A DNA stretch of 64,000 nt, taken from the NCBI GenBank assembly GCA_028641055.1, contig CM054062.1:236790376-236854375 (forward strand). The letters are read 5' to 3'. Positions within the stretch are counted from its first letter, which is position 1. Every line of letters starts with the position of its first letter. This stretch comes from Alopecurus myosuroides (lineage: Eukaryota > Streptophyta > Magnoliopsida > Poales > Poaceae). Below are positions 43,788 through 55,060 of this stretch, piece by piece. Under the pieces are notes generated by a model. That model was not told the DNA's origin and searched no databases. It was given only the letters and a program-made list of their open reading frames with translations. The position numbers and the translations under genes are program-made.

Positions 43788-45307
43788 TGATGGTGCAGAT
43801 CTTGCACTCGTTGGGATACCCCAAGAGGAGGGTGTGATGAGAACATCGGTAGGAGTTTTCCCCTTAGTTAAGAACCAAGGTTATCAATCCAGTAGGAGAA
43901 GGAGGACCTTCGGAAGGTTGATGCCACTGACGGTGGTGCTGGCGCTTCACTGGTGTCAGCAACAACATGGAACCTGCACACAAAACAACCAAAATACTTT
44001 GCCCCAACGGTACAGAGAGGTTGTCAATCTCACCGGTCTTGCTGAAAACAAAGATTAGACGTATAGTGTGGAAAAACAGTGTATGCTTGCAGTAAGTAAA
44101 GAAAGAAGGAAATTGTTGTGGTTTGTTTAACAGCATGGAAAAATGGACCGTGGTTCATAGGTTCACTAGTGGTGTCTCTCCATAAAACATAGCATGTTGG
44201 GTGAACAAATTACAGTTGGGCAATTGACAAATAGAGGTTGCACCGTAGTGCACAATCTAACATGAAGATTACTATGATATTTAGTGCGGGCATTACAACA
44301 AGATACATAGACCGACATCCATCTGCATCTATGACTAATAATCCACTCTCAGGTTATCATCCGAACCCCCTTAGGTATTAAGTTGCAAGCAACAGATAAT
44401 TGCATTAAACAAAGTGTGTAATGTAAGCAATGATTATGCACGCGGGCATTCTCACCGCTGTTTCGCCCTAATGGCAACATCACATCCTCCCCCTTCACGT
44501 TTCTGCCACTCGAGCAAGGCAACAAGGAGGCATGAACCCACTATCAAGCATAAATACTCCCTCTTGGAGTCACTAGCAACTACTTGGCCAGAATAACCAC
44601 TAGCAACGGAAAGCATGCAAGATCACAAATAACATATGCAATAGATACTATAATCTACTTGGCATAAGGTCAATATTCATCGGATCCCACCAAACACAGC
44701 ATATAGAATTACATAAGATCAATCTCGATCATGATAGGCAGCTCACGAGATCTAAACATGTAGGCATATGAGGAGAAGACAACCATCTAGCTACAGCTAC
44801 GAACCCGTAGTCCAAGGATGAACTACAAACGCATCACTCCAGAGGCAGGCATGGTGATGTAGAAGCCTCCGGTGATGATCTCCTCTCCCGCAGGGTGCCG
44901 GAAACAGCTTCAGAACCCCCTGGTCTAAGGTTGACGGTGACGGCGGCTGCGGAACTTTTTTGAGGATTTTGATCAGGTGTTTAGGGTTTTCCATCTGGGG
45001 GCTTAAATAGGCGAAAGGGCTATGGTGTGCCCCCCTGTTTCCCGTCTTCGACTCCTCTTCGGTCTTCTGGATGCTTCCGGGGAAAATAGGACTTCCGGGC
45101 TTCGAACTTTCCAATTCCGAGAATATTTCCAGAACAACTTTTCTGAAACTAAAAACAACAGAAAATAAGGAACTGGCTCTGTGGCATCTTGTCAATAGGT
45201 TAGTCCGGAAAATCGATAAAAATGACATAAATAAGGGAGAACATGTAGCAATTGGCATAATATCATCATGGAGCATCAGAAATTAGGGATACGTTTATGA
45301 CGTATCA
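43788..45307 (-). repeat. 5' LTR of element X
   Basis: 1520 bp, about 59 bp shorter than the 3' LTR because of a deletion at 45020 that removes one arm and the loop of the GC-rich fold-back. The rest aligns with scattered substitutions. Confidence 0.88.
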
Positions 45308-46735
45308 GGCTCATACTGCATTTCGGCCAATCAACGAAGAAATCCGCCAGGGCTTGAGACTTTATGGCTTCTCTTCTTGCATACATCGGGGTATAAGCGG
45401 CTATCTCAATCGCCCACTTGGCTACCCGGCCACTTGCATCCTTGTTGCCCATAATCTCCGAGATGGGTGCAGTGCTCACAACTGTAATCGGATGTTCTTG
45501 GAAATAGTTCTTGAGCTTCTTGGCAACCATATAGACTCCATATGTCATCTCTGGTAGTGAGGATATTTTTTCTTCAAGCTGGAGATCGCCTCACTCAGGT
45601 AATAAACCGGCCTCTGCACCGACTTGCCTTCTTCTTCTCGCTCCATTACCACCACCACACTCACAACTCGGTTGGTAGCTGCAATATAGAGCAACATTGG
45701 CTCCTTAGGCAGAGGAGAAGCTAGAACCGGAGCGGTACCCAGCATGGTCTTGAGTTCCCGGAAATCCACATCAGCTTGTGGTGTCCAAACGAACTTGTCG
45801 CTTTTCTTCATGAGCTGGTACAGAGGTAAAGCCTTCTCGCCCATTCTTCTAATGAACCGGCTAAGGGAAGCCAGGCACCCGGTAAATTTTTGCATATCTT
45901 TCAGTGATCTCGGGAGAGACATGCTCCCAATAGCTTTTATCTTGGAGGGGTTGTCCTCGATACCCCGGCTAGACATGAGGAAACCGAGTAACTTCCCAGC
46001 CGGAACGCCAAAGGTGCACTTGGTCGGGTTGAGCTTCATCTGGTACTTTCGCAAGTTTGCGAATGTTTCTTCGATATCACTGAGGAGTGTGTGTTTCACC
46101 TTAGTCTTGATGACTATGTCATCCACATACACCTGCACATTTTTGCCTATCTTCTCGTGCAAGCATTTCTGCATGCATCTCTGTTATGTGGCCCCATCAT
46201 TTCTCAACCCAAAGCACATGACACGATAACAATAAGCCCCGTACGGGGTAATGAAAGCAGTCTTTATTTGATCAGCCAGGTTCAGTGGAATCTTGTGAAA
46301 ACCAGTGTAGGCATCAATAAAAGACAAAAGTTCACACCCGGCAATGGAGTCGATCACCTGATCTATCCGGGGTAGTGGGAACGGGTTCTTGGGGCAGGCC
46401 TTGTTCAAGTCGGTGTAGTCAGCGCACATGCGCCACACCACAACGACCATGAGATCGTCCTTCTTCTTCTCCACCATGACCGGATTGGCGAACCAATCGG
46501 GATGCAGTACCTCCATGTTGAATCCGCTTGCTAACAACCTTGTGATCTCGTCACCAATGGCTTTTCTTCTTTCTGCCGCAAAGCGGCGCAGGGCTTGCTT
46601 CACCGGCTTGGCATCTGGCCGCACATGTAAAGAGTTCTCAACCAACTCCCTCGGGACGCCCGGCAGATCCTGATTGGACGAGGCAAAGACATCCCGATTC
46701 TCACGGAGGAAGTGGATGAGCACGCTTTCCTATTT
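45308..46735 (-). pseudogene. Reverse transcriptase and first RNase H of element H
   Basis: Minus-strand order: an RT start after a TAG near 46731, V-P-R-E-L-V ... L-N-K-A-C-P-K-N-P-F-P-L-P-R-I-D-Q, F-I-D-A-Y-T-G, a TAA at about 46181-46183, then Y-V-D-D (46118-46129) intact, thumb, connection, and RNase H (L-L-Y-I-A-A-T-N, R-P-V-Y-Y-L-S-E). A one-base shift near 45546 moves into the frame that reaches K-S-Q-A-L-A-D-F-F-V-D-W, where element X interrupts. RT copies the RNA; RNase H degrades it. The catalytic residues are all kept and inactivation is by the two stops and the shift. Confidence 0.8.
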
Positions 46736-47520
46736 ATCCTCCAACCCGGCACCAATGATGGTGACACGCTCTGGGAACTTCGGGTCAATCTGCACCTTCT
46801 TGGTCTCTGAGAGGCCTAGAAAGTGGCACCGTGCTGAGAGCTAGGCATCCCGGGCATGCCGAGTTGAGCTGCCTGGGCCATGGCAACCACCTCATGTATC
46901 TTCTTCTTCTCGGCCGCAATGACCATGGACTCGGCTAGCAAAGATCCAGCAGATGCGCACTCCAGAGAGCGCTTGTAATCACTCGAGATGGTGATGATGC
47001 CATTGGGACCAGGAAGCTTCATCTTAAAATAGGCCGCATGAGTGGAGGCCATGAACTTGGACAGAGCTGGTCTGCCGAGTAGAGCATGGTAAGGGCTCTA
47101 GAGATCAACTGCCTCGTACTGCAAGCACTCAGTCCGGCAGTTCTCCCTGGTGCCAAAGAGCACATCAATCCAAACTCGGTCGATAGGAGCACATGACACT
47201 CCGGGCACAATGCCGTGAAAGGTAGTCCGGCTAGGAGGCAACATGTTCTCGAAATAGCCGAGCTTCTCGAGGATGTTGATGTTGCTACCGTTGTCGACCA
47301 GCACCTTGCTAAACTTCACATTGATCTTGGGCCCAATGAAGGTTGGGTCCACCACCAAGGCATAGCTACCCGGGCTAGGCATAATCTTGGGATGATCAGC
47401 CCGGGACCAGAAAATGTCCTAGTCGCACCAATGCATGTAATCCAACACTGCTGGCATTACGGCATTTACCTCCATCGCCCGCATGCGCAGGCTCTGCTTG
47501 TCATCCGACTCGATAGTGAA
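46736..47520 (-). pseudogene. Protease region of element H
   Basis: F-T-I-E-S-D-D starts the conserved block at about 47520. A TAG at 47419-47421 interrupts it. The active-site region V-D-N-G-S-N-I-N-I-L is present at about 47270-47300, the usual Tat form of D-x-G-S/A. Another TAG at 47098-47100 and a further one at 46816-46818 break the join to RT. The part at 46816-47052 (F-K-M-K-L-P-G-P-N-G-I-I-T-I) is the protease-RT connector. Confidence 0.7.
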
Positions 47521-50172
47521 CACCATATAGCTCTGATGGTGCTCCTGGTACTGATTTCGGCCTCCACAGCCTGCATTGTCATCATTGTTGTTGTTGTTGT
47601 TGTTCCGGTTGAAGTTGTTGTTGCGACTGTAGTAGTTGTTGTTTTAGTTGTTGCGGGTGTTGTTGTTGTTGGCCCACTGCACCACTTGGTTCACATTTTC
47701 CCTCCTCTGGTTCTCAGCAGGCCTAGGAGGAGCTACTCGGATAGGCTGCGCATTGGAACCCGAGAGCGGCAGAGGAGGTTGAGGAGGTAACTAGCCAAAG
47801 CCCTCACTTTTGAACCGGTCCCACCAGCTGCACCGTCGGGAAGTATGGTTTGCCAGCCTACTTGGATGCCGAGTATGGTAGCTGCGTGGCCCATCCCTCA
47901 TCATCTCAAAGGTAAACCTCTGAGGAGCATCTCCGGAGTGGCTGGGATCATTGTACTGCTTCTTGTAGTTCTGGCCTTGGTTCTGGTTCTGCCCATACAA
48001 GGCCCAGCATTCTTTTGCCTCTGGCTGCTTCCTGCATCAGGTTGATCCGGATCAACTGCTGTTACATGATCCTAGCCATAGCGGATATCCGTCCTGTCAT
48101 CCCGCCTCTTGTTCCCGCAGTCTTGGCGATCATTACGCCTACCACCATCATTTCCTTGGTTTGTCCTTCCCAGCTCAAATGACTCGAGCAGAGGCTGAGT
48201 TGGATCACCGAGTGCATACATATCAGCAATCTTGATGGTCTCGGCGAGCATACTCGCCATATCCCTTTGCAGTTTCTATCACGGCATGCTGCCATGTCGG
48301 CAGCCTTGAGCGAACCAGGCAATAGCCTGAGACTCATTCACACCCTCACAGGTGTTCCTTAGTGTGCTCCACCGAGTCAGATACTCTCGGTTTTTCTCCT
48401 CTTCCCTCTGCTTGCACGCAGAGAGCTGATGTGGCCGGTTTGGCCTCTTGTAGGTGCTGGTGAAGTTGCTGATGAATGCCTCCGAGAAATCAAGCCAGCA
48501 ATTGATGCTGTCTCTCGGCAGGTTGTTGAGCCAAATTCGGGCTGGACCCTCCAACATTTGGGGCACGTATCTCACCGCCCATCTGCGGTTACCACCGGTA
48601 ATGTGCACGGTAGTGACATAATCATTAAGAAAGTCCTCCGCCTTGGAGCTCCCATCATAAGTTTTGCTTCCTCTTGCCAGCTGGAACTTGGGCATAGCTG
48701 GTTCATTCATGATTCTGGGACCAAAACAAAGCGGTCCCGGCGGGCCTTGCAGCCCCATCTCCTCTAACTGGTAGATCCTATCCAGCTTGTATCTTGCGTC
48801 ACTCGGCTACAACACACGTGCCCCCAACCGAGCTCCCATACCTCCACCATCAGCATAGGGCTCATTTCTCTGGTACCTGGCTTGTTCCATTGTCGAGTAA
48901 TCGTCATTGTATCGGTCCTGGCACGCAACACCGGGTTGACCACATGGGCAACCACATATGGCTGAACAGCACCTCCAGCGCCGGGTTGAGGCTGAACCGG
49001 GTTGGCAGCCAGGTGCCGAGATGGGCCATCTCGGTTGCCTCCTTGTCCCTCTTGCTGAACTCGGGCGACATTATGGCCACCACCTTGAGAAACGTGTTCT
49101 TGCCCGGGCTGCCGCTCTACAGCGGGCTGTTTTCCGGCGACAGCCGGGTCGTACACCTGAATCTGTTTATGCTTCCTGGAGTTCACACTCTGGGATCTCC
49201 CACCTCCGGGAAGAGGTGAGGAGGCCTGGCCTCCGGATCTCGCCCCTTGTGAATGAACAACATGCGAGGCAATTCGCCTTCCGGAAAGCCTCATTCTGCC
49301 TACCAGCTCAAGAACAAGCTCATTAAGCCGGTCCTGCTGCCTAATGCGAGCTTCACTGGTTAGATGTGGCAACTCGGAAGCAACTGCCTCTGCCGTCCTA
49401 AGCGTTTTAGCAGGATTACTGTACTTTGGCCTATCATGTGAAGTAAAGCTAGTAGATTTACTAGCAGTTCTACCATCTCTAGCCAATTCGACCAAGGTTG
49501 CGGCAGATAATCCCTATCCGGCTAGGGTTCTTTGCAACAGGAGTAAGACCATGAGCCCTATTGTACTCATTCTGGTCGAGATCGAACTCTTGCCTGATTT
49601 TTGCCATCTCGGTGACCTCCAGCAGGAAGGCATCGCACTGCTCCTCGAGCTGCTCACGCAGCACAGCCAGATCCGCATCCGCGGCTAGCGGCATGCTCAG
49701 CTTCTCGATGACCTTGGCGAAAGGAGCGGTCGATGCAGAAGGACCCTTGTAGCCCGGTTGGTTCTCAAGATTCTCCATCGTCTTGTGGCTCGGCCGAGCC
49801 GACTTGCCAGCGGCATCGGGCACACCGGTCGCGCCCTTCTCGGCTGCAGGAGCTGGTCCAGTCATCATCACCTCCACGCTGCCCGTAGAGCCACCGATAG
49901 GCTGCCCGCGGACGGCGAGAACGGCAGGAGGGTCAGCAGCAATGAGAACCACCTCGGGGTACTCGCGGATGACGATGGTGGCGACGTACACCAAGTGCGC
50001 GCCGAAGCTGATGACGGAGCCGCCTGCGGGCACGTGCCTGCCACAGAAATCACCCGCGTTGTCGGTGACGAAGTCGAAGGAGCCGAATTTGTGGACAAGG
50101 CCACAAACCACGCGCTCCCCCGAGCGAGGAAGAAGTCTCGTCCGAATAGAAACCCCAGCCAGCGCCGCTGCT
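47521..50172 (-). pseudogene. gag region of element H
   Basis: From the primer site leftward, an N-terminal frame (about 50190-49479) is Ala/Gly/Pro-rich with a helical part (L-R-E-Q-L-E-E-Q-C-D). After a frame change near 49490 a Gln/Gly-rich spacer follows (49495-48764). The capsid core at 48758-48279 is a clear Retrotrans_gag domain (A-E-D-F-L-N-D-Y, P-A-R-I-W-L-N-N-L, F-S-E-A-F-I-S-N-F, R-E-Y-L-T-R-W). The nucleocapsid part (48000-47700) is Gln/Asn/Arg-rich with an Asn-rich microsatellite. Stops near 48279 and 47791 and frame changes break it. No CCHC knuckle could be confirmed. Confidence 0.7.
47575..47675 (-). repeat. AAC microsatellite encoding poly-Asn in gag of H
   Basis: gtt units (AAC on the coding strand) occur in uneven runs, interrupted by cgg/cga codons, giving Asn stretches broken by Arg and Tyr. 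Confidence 0.8.
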
Positions 50173-50192
50173 GGCCCCACGGTGGGCTCCAA
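50173..50192 (-). promoter_or_regulatory. Primer binding site of element H
   Basis: On the minus strand ttggagcccaccgtggggcc begins one base after the 5' LTR end. It differs by one base from the ttggcgccc form usual for Tat-type elements. Confidence 0.75.
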
Positions 50193-50193
50193 C

Positions 50194-51065
50194 TGTCGTG
50201 CACGTGTAAAGACAGATGCCATAGGATGGCTTAAGTTTCGGGCTGATGGACACTGTGGGTATCCGGGGAGGGATCACACACCTATCTGGCGCGCTCACTA
50301 CACTGCAAACAACAAGATCTACCCAGGTTCGAGGCCCTCGTGTTGAGGTAACACCCCTACTCATGCCTCTCTCTGCGTATATGTGGAAACCGAGTACAAG
50401 AACTCCTCAAGCTCAAGGAGCTAAAGGAAGAAGAACTTCTCCTGCTACTTCTCTCTACTCAGACTAGTAATGCTTCTCTCTGCACGTAACGAATGAGATA
50501 CCAAAGAACCGACGAAGCGACCCTCACGCAGGAGGGGGGAGGCCACCTTATATACTGGTGGCCACCAACTAATAGTACAGATTAGGTGACTACATACTGT
50601 GCCATAGCGCACGCCTCCGCTTCTCCGCTGACAGTCGCCAAAAGTCTTCGCGGTATGGTCCCTGACATGTCATGTCCCCCTTGTCAGAGATAGGACGTGG
50701 CCTCGCCCATACAGTGCACTGTACCAGCGTATGCACACGCATCATCACGCCTAATAAGTTGAACTGCACGCCTGTACTCTCCCTGATTATACGGGATCAC
50801 AACGGCTCCATTGACTTTCCCTCCGAGAAGAGTAGCAACGTGCCTATCCGGACCCTCCAAGTGCTACTCGTACGATCCAGAGAAACACTCATATCTTCAC
50901 TTGGCTCCTTGTACTTCCTATAGAGATAGCTCCAACTCGGTAGTAACCCAACTCGGTACCTTTCTAACCGGCACGTACCAACTCGGTACGGCCCAACTCG
51001 GCAAGCAGTACCTCAAGCACCTTTTCTTACCAATCTTGCCCCTACTCGGGTGCAGCCCCCCGACA
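50194..51065 (-). repeat. 5' LTR of Tat element H
   Basis: 872 bp with TGTCGGGG...CACGACA ends on the minus strand, matching 24798-25669. Four caactcgg motifs lie at 50932-51003. Confidence 0.9.
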
Positions 51066-51125
51066 ACTCCGGAGAAGTTTATTAGAGGGAAGATTCCAGA
51101 ATCTGCAAAGTCCGTTTTCGAATAG
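51066..51125 (+). pseudogene. Integrase C-terminal end of element B
   Basis: After the TSD the frame gives E-K-F-I-(R)-G-K-I-P-E-S-A-K-S-V-F-E and a stop at 51123-51125, matching the end of copy C (minus strand, 52352-52410). It is the last piece of B's pol, moved 26 kb away by the insertion of H. Confidence 0.8.
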
Positions 51126-51467
51126 GTAACAGTTTTGTTAAGAAAAAGTTCGCGGAATACCTTTCAAGTTATAAATTATTGATTTTTTTGGAAAATATGA
51201 AAAATATCGAGCCGAAGAGGAGTAGGAGAAGGTGCCCGAGGGCACCATACCATGCCTGGGCGTGGGCCCACCCTTGGCTGCGCCTGGCTATGGTGTGGGC
51301 GCCCTGGAGCCCCTCTCCGACTCGTTTTCGACCTGGACTTTTCTTTCGTTACGCATATTTTTGCTATATAACCCCCCCGGACCCCCCGAGGTCCGTATAT
51401 CGTTTTCTCGTCGTGTTTCTGTTTCGACCTATTTCTGCCAGGATCTTTTTTCAGTTTTAGAAGCACC
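51126..51467 (+). other. Leader region before the extra reading frame of element B
   Basis: The first ~110 bp (to about 51231) are inverted relative to 52243-52350. The rest is GC-rich with a fold-back between gcaccataccatgcc and ggctatggtgtgggcgcc, then gctatataacccccccgg at 51361-51378, which could be a TATA box for a downstream subgenomic message. No coding sequence is seen. Confidence 0.5.
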
Positions 51468-51794
51468 ATGGTCTTCGCCAACAACAACAAAGGAAATGGA
51501 CCAAAGGAAGATGATCTCCAAGACCGGAATACGGAGGAGGAAATCGATAGTGGAGCTGAAGGAGATGTAGAAGAAGACTCGCGCGTGGACCCACGTGGTA
51601 CCATCGCAAGCATTGGAGTGGTAGCAAAGCCCTCCAAGTTCAAGCAAGGGGCACGGATGAGCACTGGAGGGAAGGTCCCACGTCACTTCCTAGCTCCATG
51701 GATACCACTTCCAAGTACCAAAAATCCCTTCCACACCTTGATCCATGAATATCAATCTAAAAAGGTACCCGAGGCAAAGTTGTCTTCTTGCTAG
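51468..51794 (+). CDS. Extra reading frame (ORF3 position) of element B, unknown function
   Basis: The 108-residue frame begins M-V-F-A-N-N-N-K-G-N-G and is hydrophilic and acidic in its first half (E-E-E-I-D-S-G-A-E-G-D-V-E-E-D). A Pro-rich part follows (P-R-H-F-L-A-P-W-I-P-L-P). It sits where Athila elements carry an extra ORF between pol and the 3' LTR, behind its own TATA-like leader. I see no signal peptide or membrane segment, so I do not call it envelope-like. The sequence after the stop changes into an LTR fragment in the other orientation, so the frame may be the start of a longer, truncated protein. Confidence 0.4.
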   Translation: MVFANNNKGNGPKEDDLQDRNTEEEIDSGAEGDVEEDSRVDPRGTIASIGVVAKPSKFKQGARMSTGGKVPRHFLAPWIPLPSTKNPFHTLIHEYQSKKVPEAKLSSC

Positions 51795-51932
51795 GATATG
51801 GATCGTTCTAACCGTGCAGATGAAGAAAGCTCTCGCCCTAAGGAGGTGTGGGGGGAAAATATTGCTGGCAGGAATTCACCGTCTCACAAGCACGCAAACC
51901 GTATTGAGCACAATACAGAGATGATGTGTATG

Positions 51933-52242
51933 CCAAGGGGGCCGCGCCTGGCTCTGGTGAGAGCCCCCTGGTGCCCATCTTTGACTCCTCTTCGGACTTT
52001 TGGATGCTTCCGGGGAAAATAGGAACTTCGGGGTTCGTAGGGTCCAATTCCGAGAATATTTCCAGAACAACTTTTCTGAAATAAAAAACAGCAGAAAACA
52101 GGGAACTGACACTTGGCATCTTGTTAATTGGTTAGTCCCGGAAAACATGTAAAAATGATATAAAGAAGGGAGAAAACATGTAGCAATTGGCATAATATCA
52201 ACATGGAACATCAGAAATTATAGATACGTTGGAGACGTATCA
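51933..52242 (-). repeat. LTR fragment related to element X
   Basis: On the minus strand it opens TGATACGTCTCCAACGTATC and follows the X LTR start for about 310 bp, ending inside the LTR near 51933. No partner LTR or target duplication is found. It sits at the join between B's extra ORF region and the truncated end of copy C. Confidence 0.7.
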
Positions 52243-52420
52243 GGCACCGTCTCCTACCCTTCTTCGGCTCGATATTTTTCATATTTTCCAAAAACCAATA
52301 ATTTATAACTTAAAAGGTATTCTATGAACTTTTTCTTAACAGAACTGTTACCTATTCGAAAACGGACTCTGCAGATTCTGGAATCTTCTCTCTAATGAAC
52401 TTCTCCGAAGTCATTACTTG

Positions 52421-53680
52421 AATAACATCAACATCTTCATCATTAGAATCCCCAGAAATATAATGTTTGAGTCTTTGCCCATTTACCACTTGTGTAGTGT
52501 TATCTTTTAGGGAAGCAATTTTAATTGCACCCGAACGATACACTTCTTTAATAATATAAGGTCATTCCCATCTGGAGAGAAATTTTCCTGCAAAAATCTG
52601 AGACGAGACTGATACAATAGAACTTTCTCACCAACATGAAACTCTCTTTTAAGGATCCTTCTATAATGGCATTGTTTAACTTTATCTTTAAGAAGTTTAG
52701 CATTTTCATAAGCTTCACATCTCCATTCATCTAAATGATTCAAATCAAGCATTCTTTTCTTACCAGCAAGTTTAAAATCTTTATTAAGTTCTTTCACTGC
52801 CCAATAAGCTTTGTGTTCTAATTCTAAAGGCAAGTGGCAAGCTTTTCCATAAACCATTTTGTAAGGAGGCATACCCATAGGATTTTTATAATCAGTTGTA
52901 TAAGCCCATATAGCATCATTCAACTTATCAGACCAATTCTTCCTAGATTTATTAATAGTATGTTGCAAGATAGATTTAATTTCTCTATTTGATAATTATA
53001 CTTGCCCACTGGTTTGAGGATGATAAGCCGATGAAATTCTATGATTAACATCATATTTAGCAAGGGTTTTTCTAAAACCACCATGAATAAAGTGAGAACC
53101 TCCATCAGTTATAAGATATCTAGGCACACCAAATCTAGGGGAAATAACATCTTTAAGCATCTTTAACAAGGTTTCACCATCACCACTTTTAGTAGGTATA
53201 GCTTCTACCCATTTAGTAACATAATCAAGAGCAACAAGAATATGTGTATAACCATTTGAAGGAGGAAAATGGCCCATAAAGTCAAATCCCCAACAATCAA
53301 AAGGTTCAATAGCAAGAGAATAACTCATAGGCATTTCATTACATCTAGAAATATTACCAACTCTTTGACATTCATCACAAGACAAAATAAATTTACGTGC
53401 ATCTTTAAAGAGAGTAGGCCAATAGAAACCTGATTGTAGAACCTTTTGTGCGGTTCTATCTCCAGCGTGATGTCCTCCATAGGCACTACCATGACACTTT
53501 TTCAATATTTCTCGTTGTTCATGATCTGGAACACATCTTCTCATAATACCATCTACCCCCTCTTTATATAAGTGTGGGTCATCCCAAAAATATTGCCTCA
53601 AGTCATAGAAGAATTTTCTTGTTTGTTGAGCTGTAAATGTTGGAGGCAAATACTTGGAAACAATAAAGTTAGCATAATCA
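52421..53680 (-). pseudogene. Integrase of copy C
   Basis: The zinc-binding start is complete (H-G-S-A-Y-G-G-H-H ... C-D-E-C-Q). The core has D in G-F-D-F-M-G and D in I-T-D-G-G-S-H-F. The third catalytic residue, the Glu expected directly after H-P-Q-T-S-G-Q-V, is a TAA at 52996-52998. The frame reopens at 52968 and runs to 52507 with the C-terminal domain (W-A-Y-T-T-D-Y-K-N-P-M-G, V-G-E-K-V-L-L-Y), then a frameshift near 52560 separates the S-G-A-I-K-I end. Copy C supplies the integrase sequence that element B has lost. Confidence 0.8.
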
Positions 53681-55060
53681 GCATACTATGGACTATCCTA
53701 GGATTTTACTTTTATCGCAGCCAACTGTTCATTTGGAAAACTACCATTAACATGAATAGGATCAAAAGTAATTTTTTCTAATCTAGACAAGTTATCAGCA
53801 ACAGGATTTTCAGCACCCTTCTTATCCACAATATGCAAATCAAACTCTTGTAAAAGCAACACCCATCTAATAAGCCTAGGCTTAGCATCTTTATTTTCCA
53901 TAAGGTATCTAATAGCAGCATGATCAGTATGAATAGTAACCTTTCAATCAACAATATAAGGTCTAAACTTATCACATGCAAAAACTACAGCTAGAACTCT
54001 TTTTCAGTAGTAGCATAATTCTTTTGAGCAGCATCAAGAGTCTTACTAGCATAATGAATAACATTCAATTTCTTATCTACTCGCTGTCCAAGAACATCAC
54101 CTACAGCAAAATCACTAGCATCACACATAATTTCAAAAGGTAAATTCCAATAAGGTGGTTGAACAATAGGAGCAGTAGTTAAAGCCTTCTTTAAAGTTTC
54201 AAAAGCTTCCTTGTAATCATCATCAAAAACAAAAGGTACATCTTTTTGAAGAAGATTTGTAAGAGGTTTTGATATTTTAGATAAATCTTTAATAAACCTC
54301 CTATAAAAACCATCATGACCAAGAACACTACGAATACCTTTAACATCCCTAGGACAGGGCATTTTCTCTATTGCTTTCACTTTAGCTCTGTCAACTTCAA
54401 TACCTCTTTTAGAAATTTTATGTCCAAGAACAATTCCTTCATTAACCATAAAGTGACATTTCTCCAATTAAGAACCAGATTAGTTTCCTCACATCTCTAC
54501 AAAACTTTATCAAGGTTGTGCAAAAAATTATCAAAAGAAGTTCCGTAGATGGAGAAATAGTCCCTGAATATTTCCACAATCTCTTCACAAAAACCTTGAA
54601 AAATAGCAGACATGCATCTTTGAAATGTAGTAGGAGCATTGCATAAACCAAAAGGCATACGTCTATAAGCATAAGTTCCATAAGGACAAGTAAAGGTTGT
54701 TTTCTCTTGATCTTGCTTCCTAACAGCAATTTGAGAAAATCCAGAATAACCATCAATAAAGCAAAAATGAGTTTTCTTAGACAACCTCTCTAGCATTTGA
54801 TCAATAAAGGGTAAAGGATAATGATCTTTCTTAGTGAATTTATTAACCTTTCTAAAATCAATGCACATCCTATAACCAATCACTACTCTCTGTGGAATAA
54901 GCTCATTATTTTCATTAGGCACAACAGTCATTCCACCTTTCTTAGGGACACAATGCACAGGGCTTACCCATCTACTATCAGCAATAGGAAAAATAATACC
55001 AGCATCAAGGAGTTTTAGTACCCGTTTCTTACCACTTCCTTCATCTTAGGAATTAAACGA
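53681..55060 (-). pseudogene. Reverse transcriptase and RNase H of copy C
   Basis: RT reads from 54958 (V-P-K-K-G-G-M-T-V-V) through F-I-D-G-Y-S-G to I-F-R-D-Y-F-S at about 54553-54573, where M-D-D-F is expected, so one catalytic Asp is Tyr. A stop near 54495 and a one-base loss near 54468 follow. Thumb and RNase H run from 54467 to 53991 (D-A-S-D-F, T-E-K-E-F), and the RNase H end with the tether lies at 53901-53698. A stop near 53942 (TGA) separates them. Confidence 0.75.

Larger units (their letters stand above)
38494..45307 (-). mobile_element. Non-autonomous Athila-like element X
   Basis: LTRs at 43788-45307 (5') and 38494-40072 (3') read TGATACGTCAT...CACCATCA on the minus strand, with TSD ggctc on both sides. 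The primer-site region after the 5' LTR (ctagcaccgttggcggggag on the minus strand) is a drifted tRNA-Asp site. The interior is 3.7 kb with one gag/protease-like frame and about 2.7 kb of noncoding DNA. No RT, RNase H or integrase is present. The LTR and a stretch of the interior (about 40530-41100) are related to other Athila-like copies here, so proteins of a relative may have moved it. Confidence 0.85.
24798..51065 (-). mobile_element. Tat-lineage Gypsy element H with an antisense gene
   Basis: Two 872-bp LTRs (50194-51065 as 5', 24798-25669 as 3' on the minus strand) are flanked by the TSD actcc. After removing the two nested insertions and their duplications, H is about 15.1 kb. In minus-strand order it has: primer site, gag, protease, RT, RNase H, a second (Tat-type) RNase H domain, integrase, a spacer, a plus-strand nine-exon gene, purine tract, 3' LTR. 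The second RNase H, the ttggagcccaccgtggggcc primer site and the antisense gene are known Tat-lineage traits. The pol catalytic residues are kept, but stop codons and two insertions inside the second RNase H make this copy dead. Confidence 0.85.

Noticed and set aside
47215..47790. 191-residue plus-strand frame with long Val runs
   Set aside because: It is the reverse reading of the Asn-rich gag microsatellite and the protease region of element H.
51798..52022. 74-residue frame after the extra ORF of element B
   Set aside because: It runs from B sequence into the unrelated inverted LTR fragment, so it is a junction artefact.
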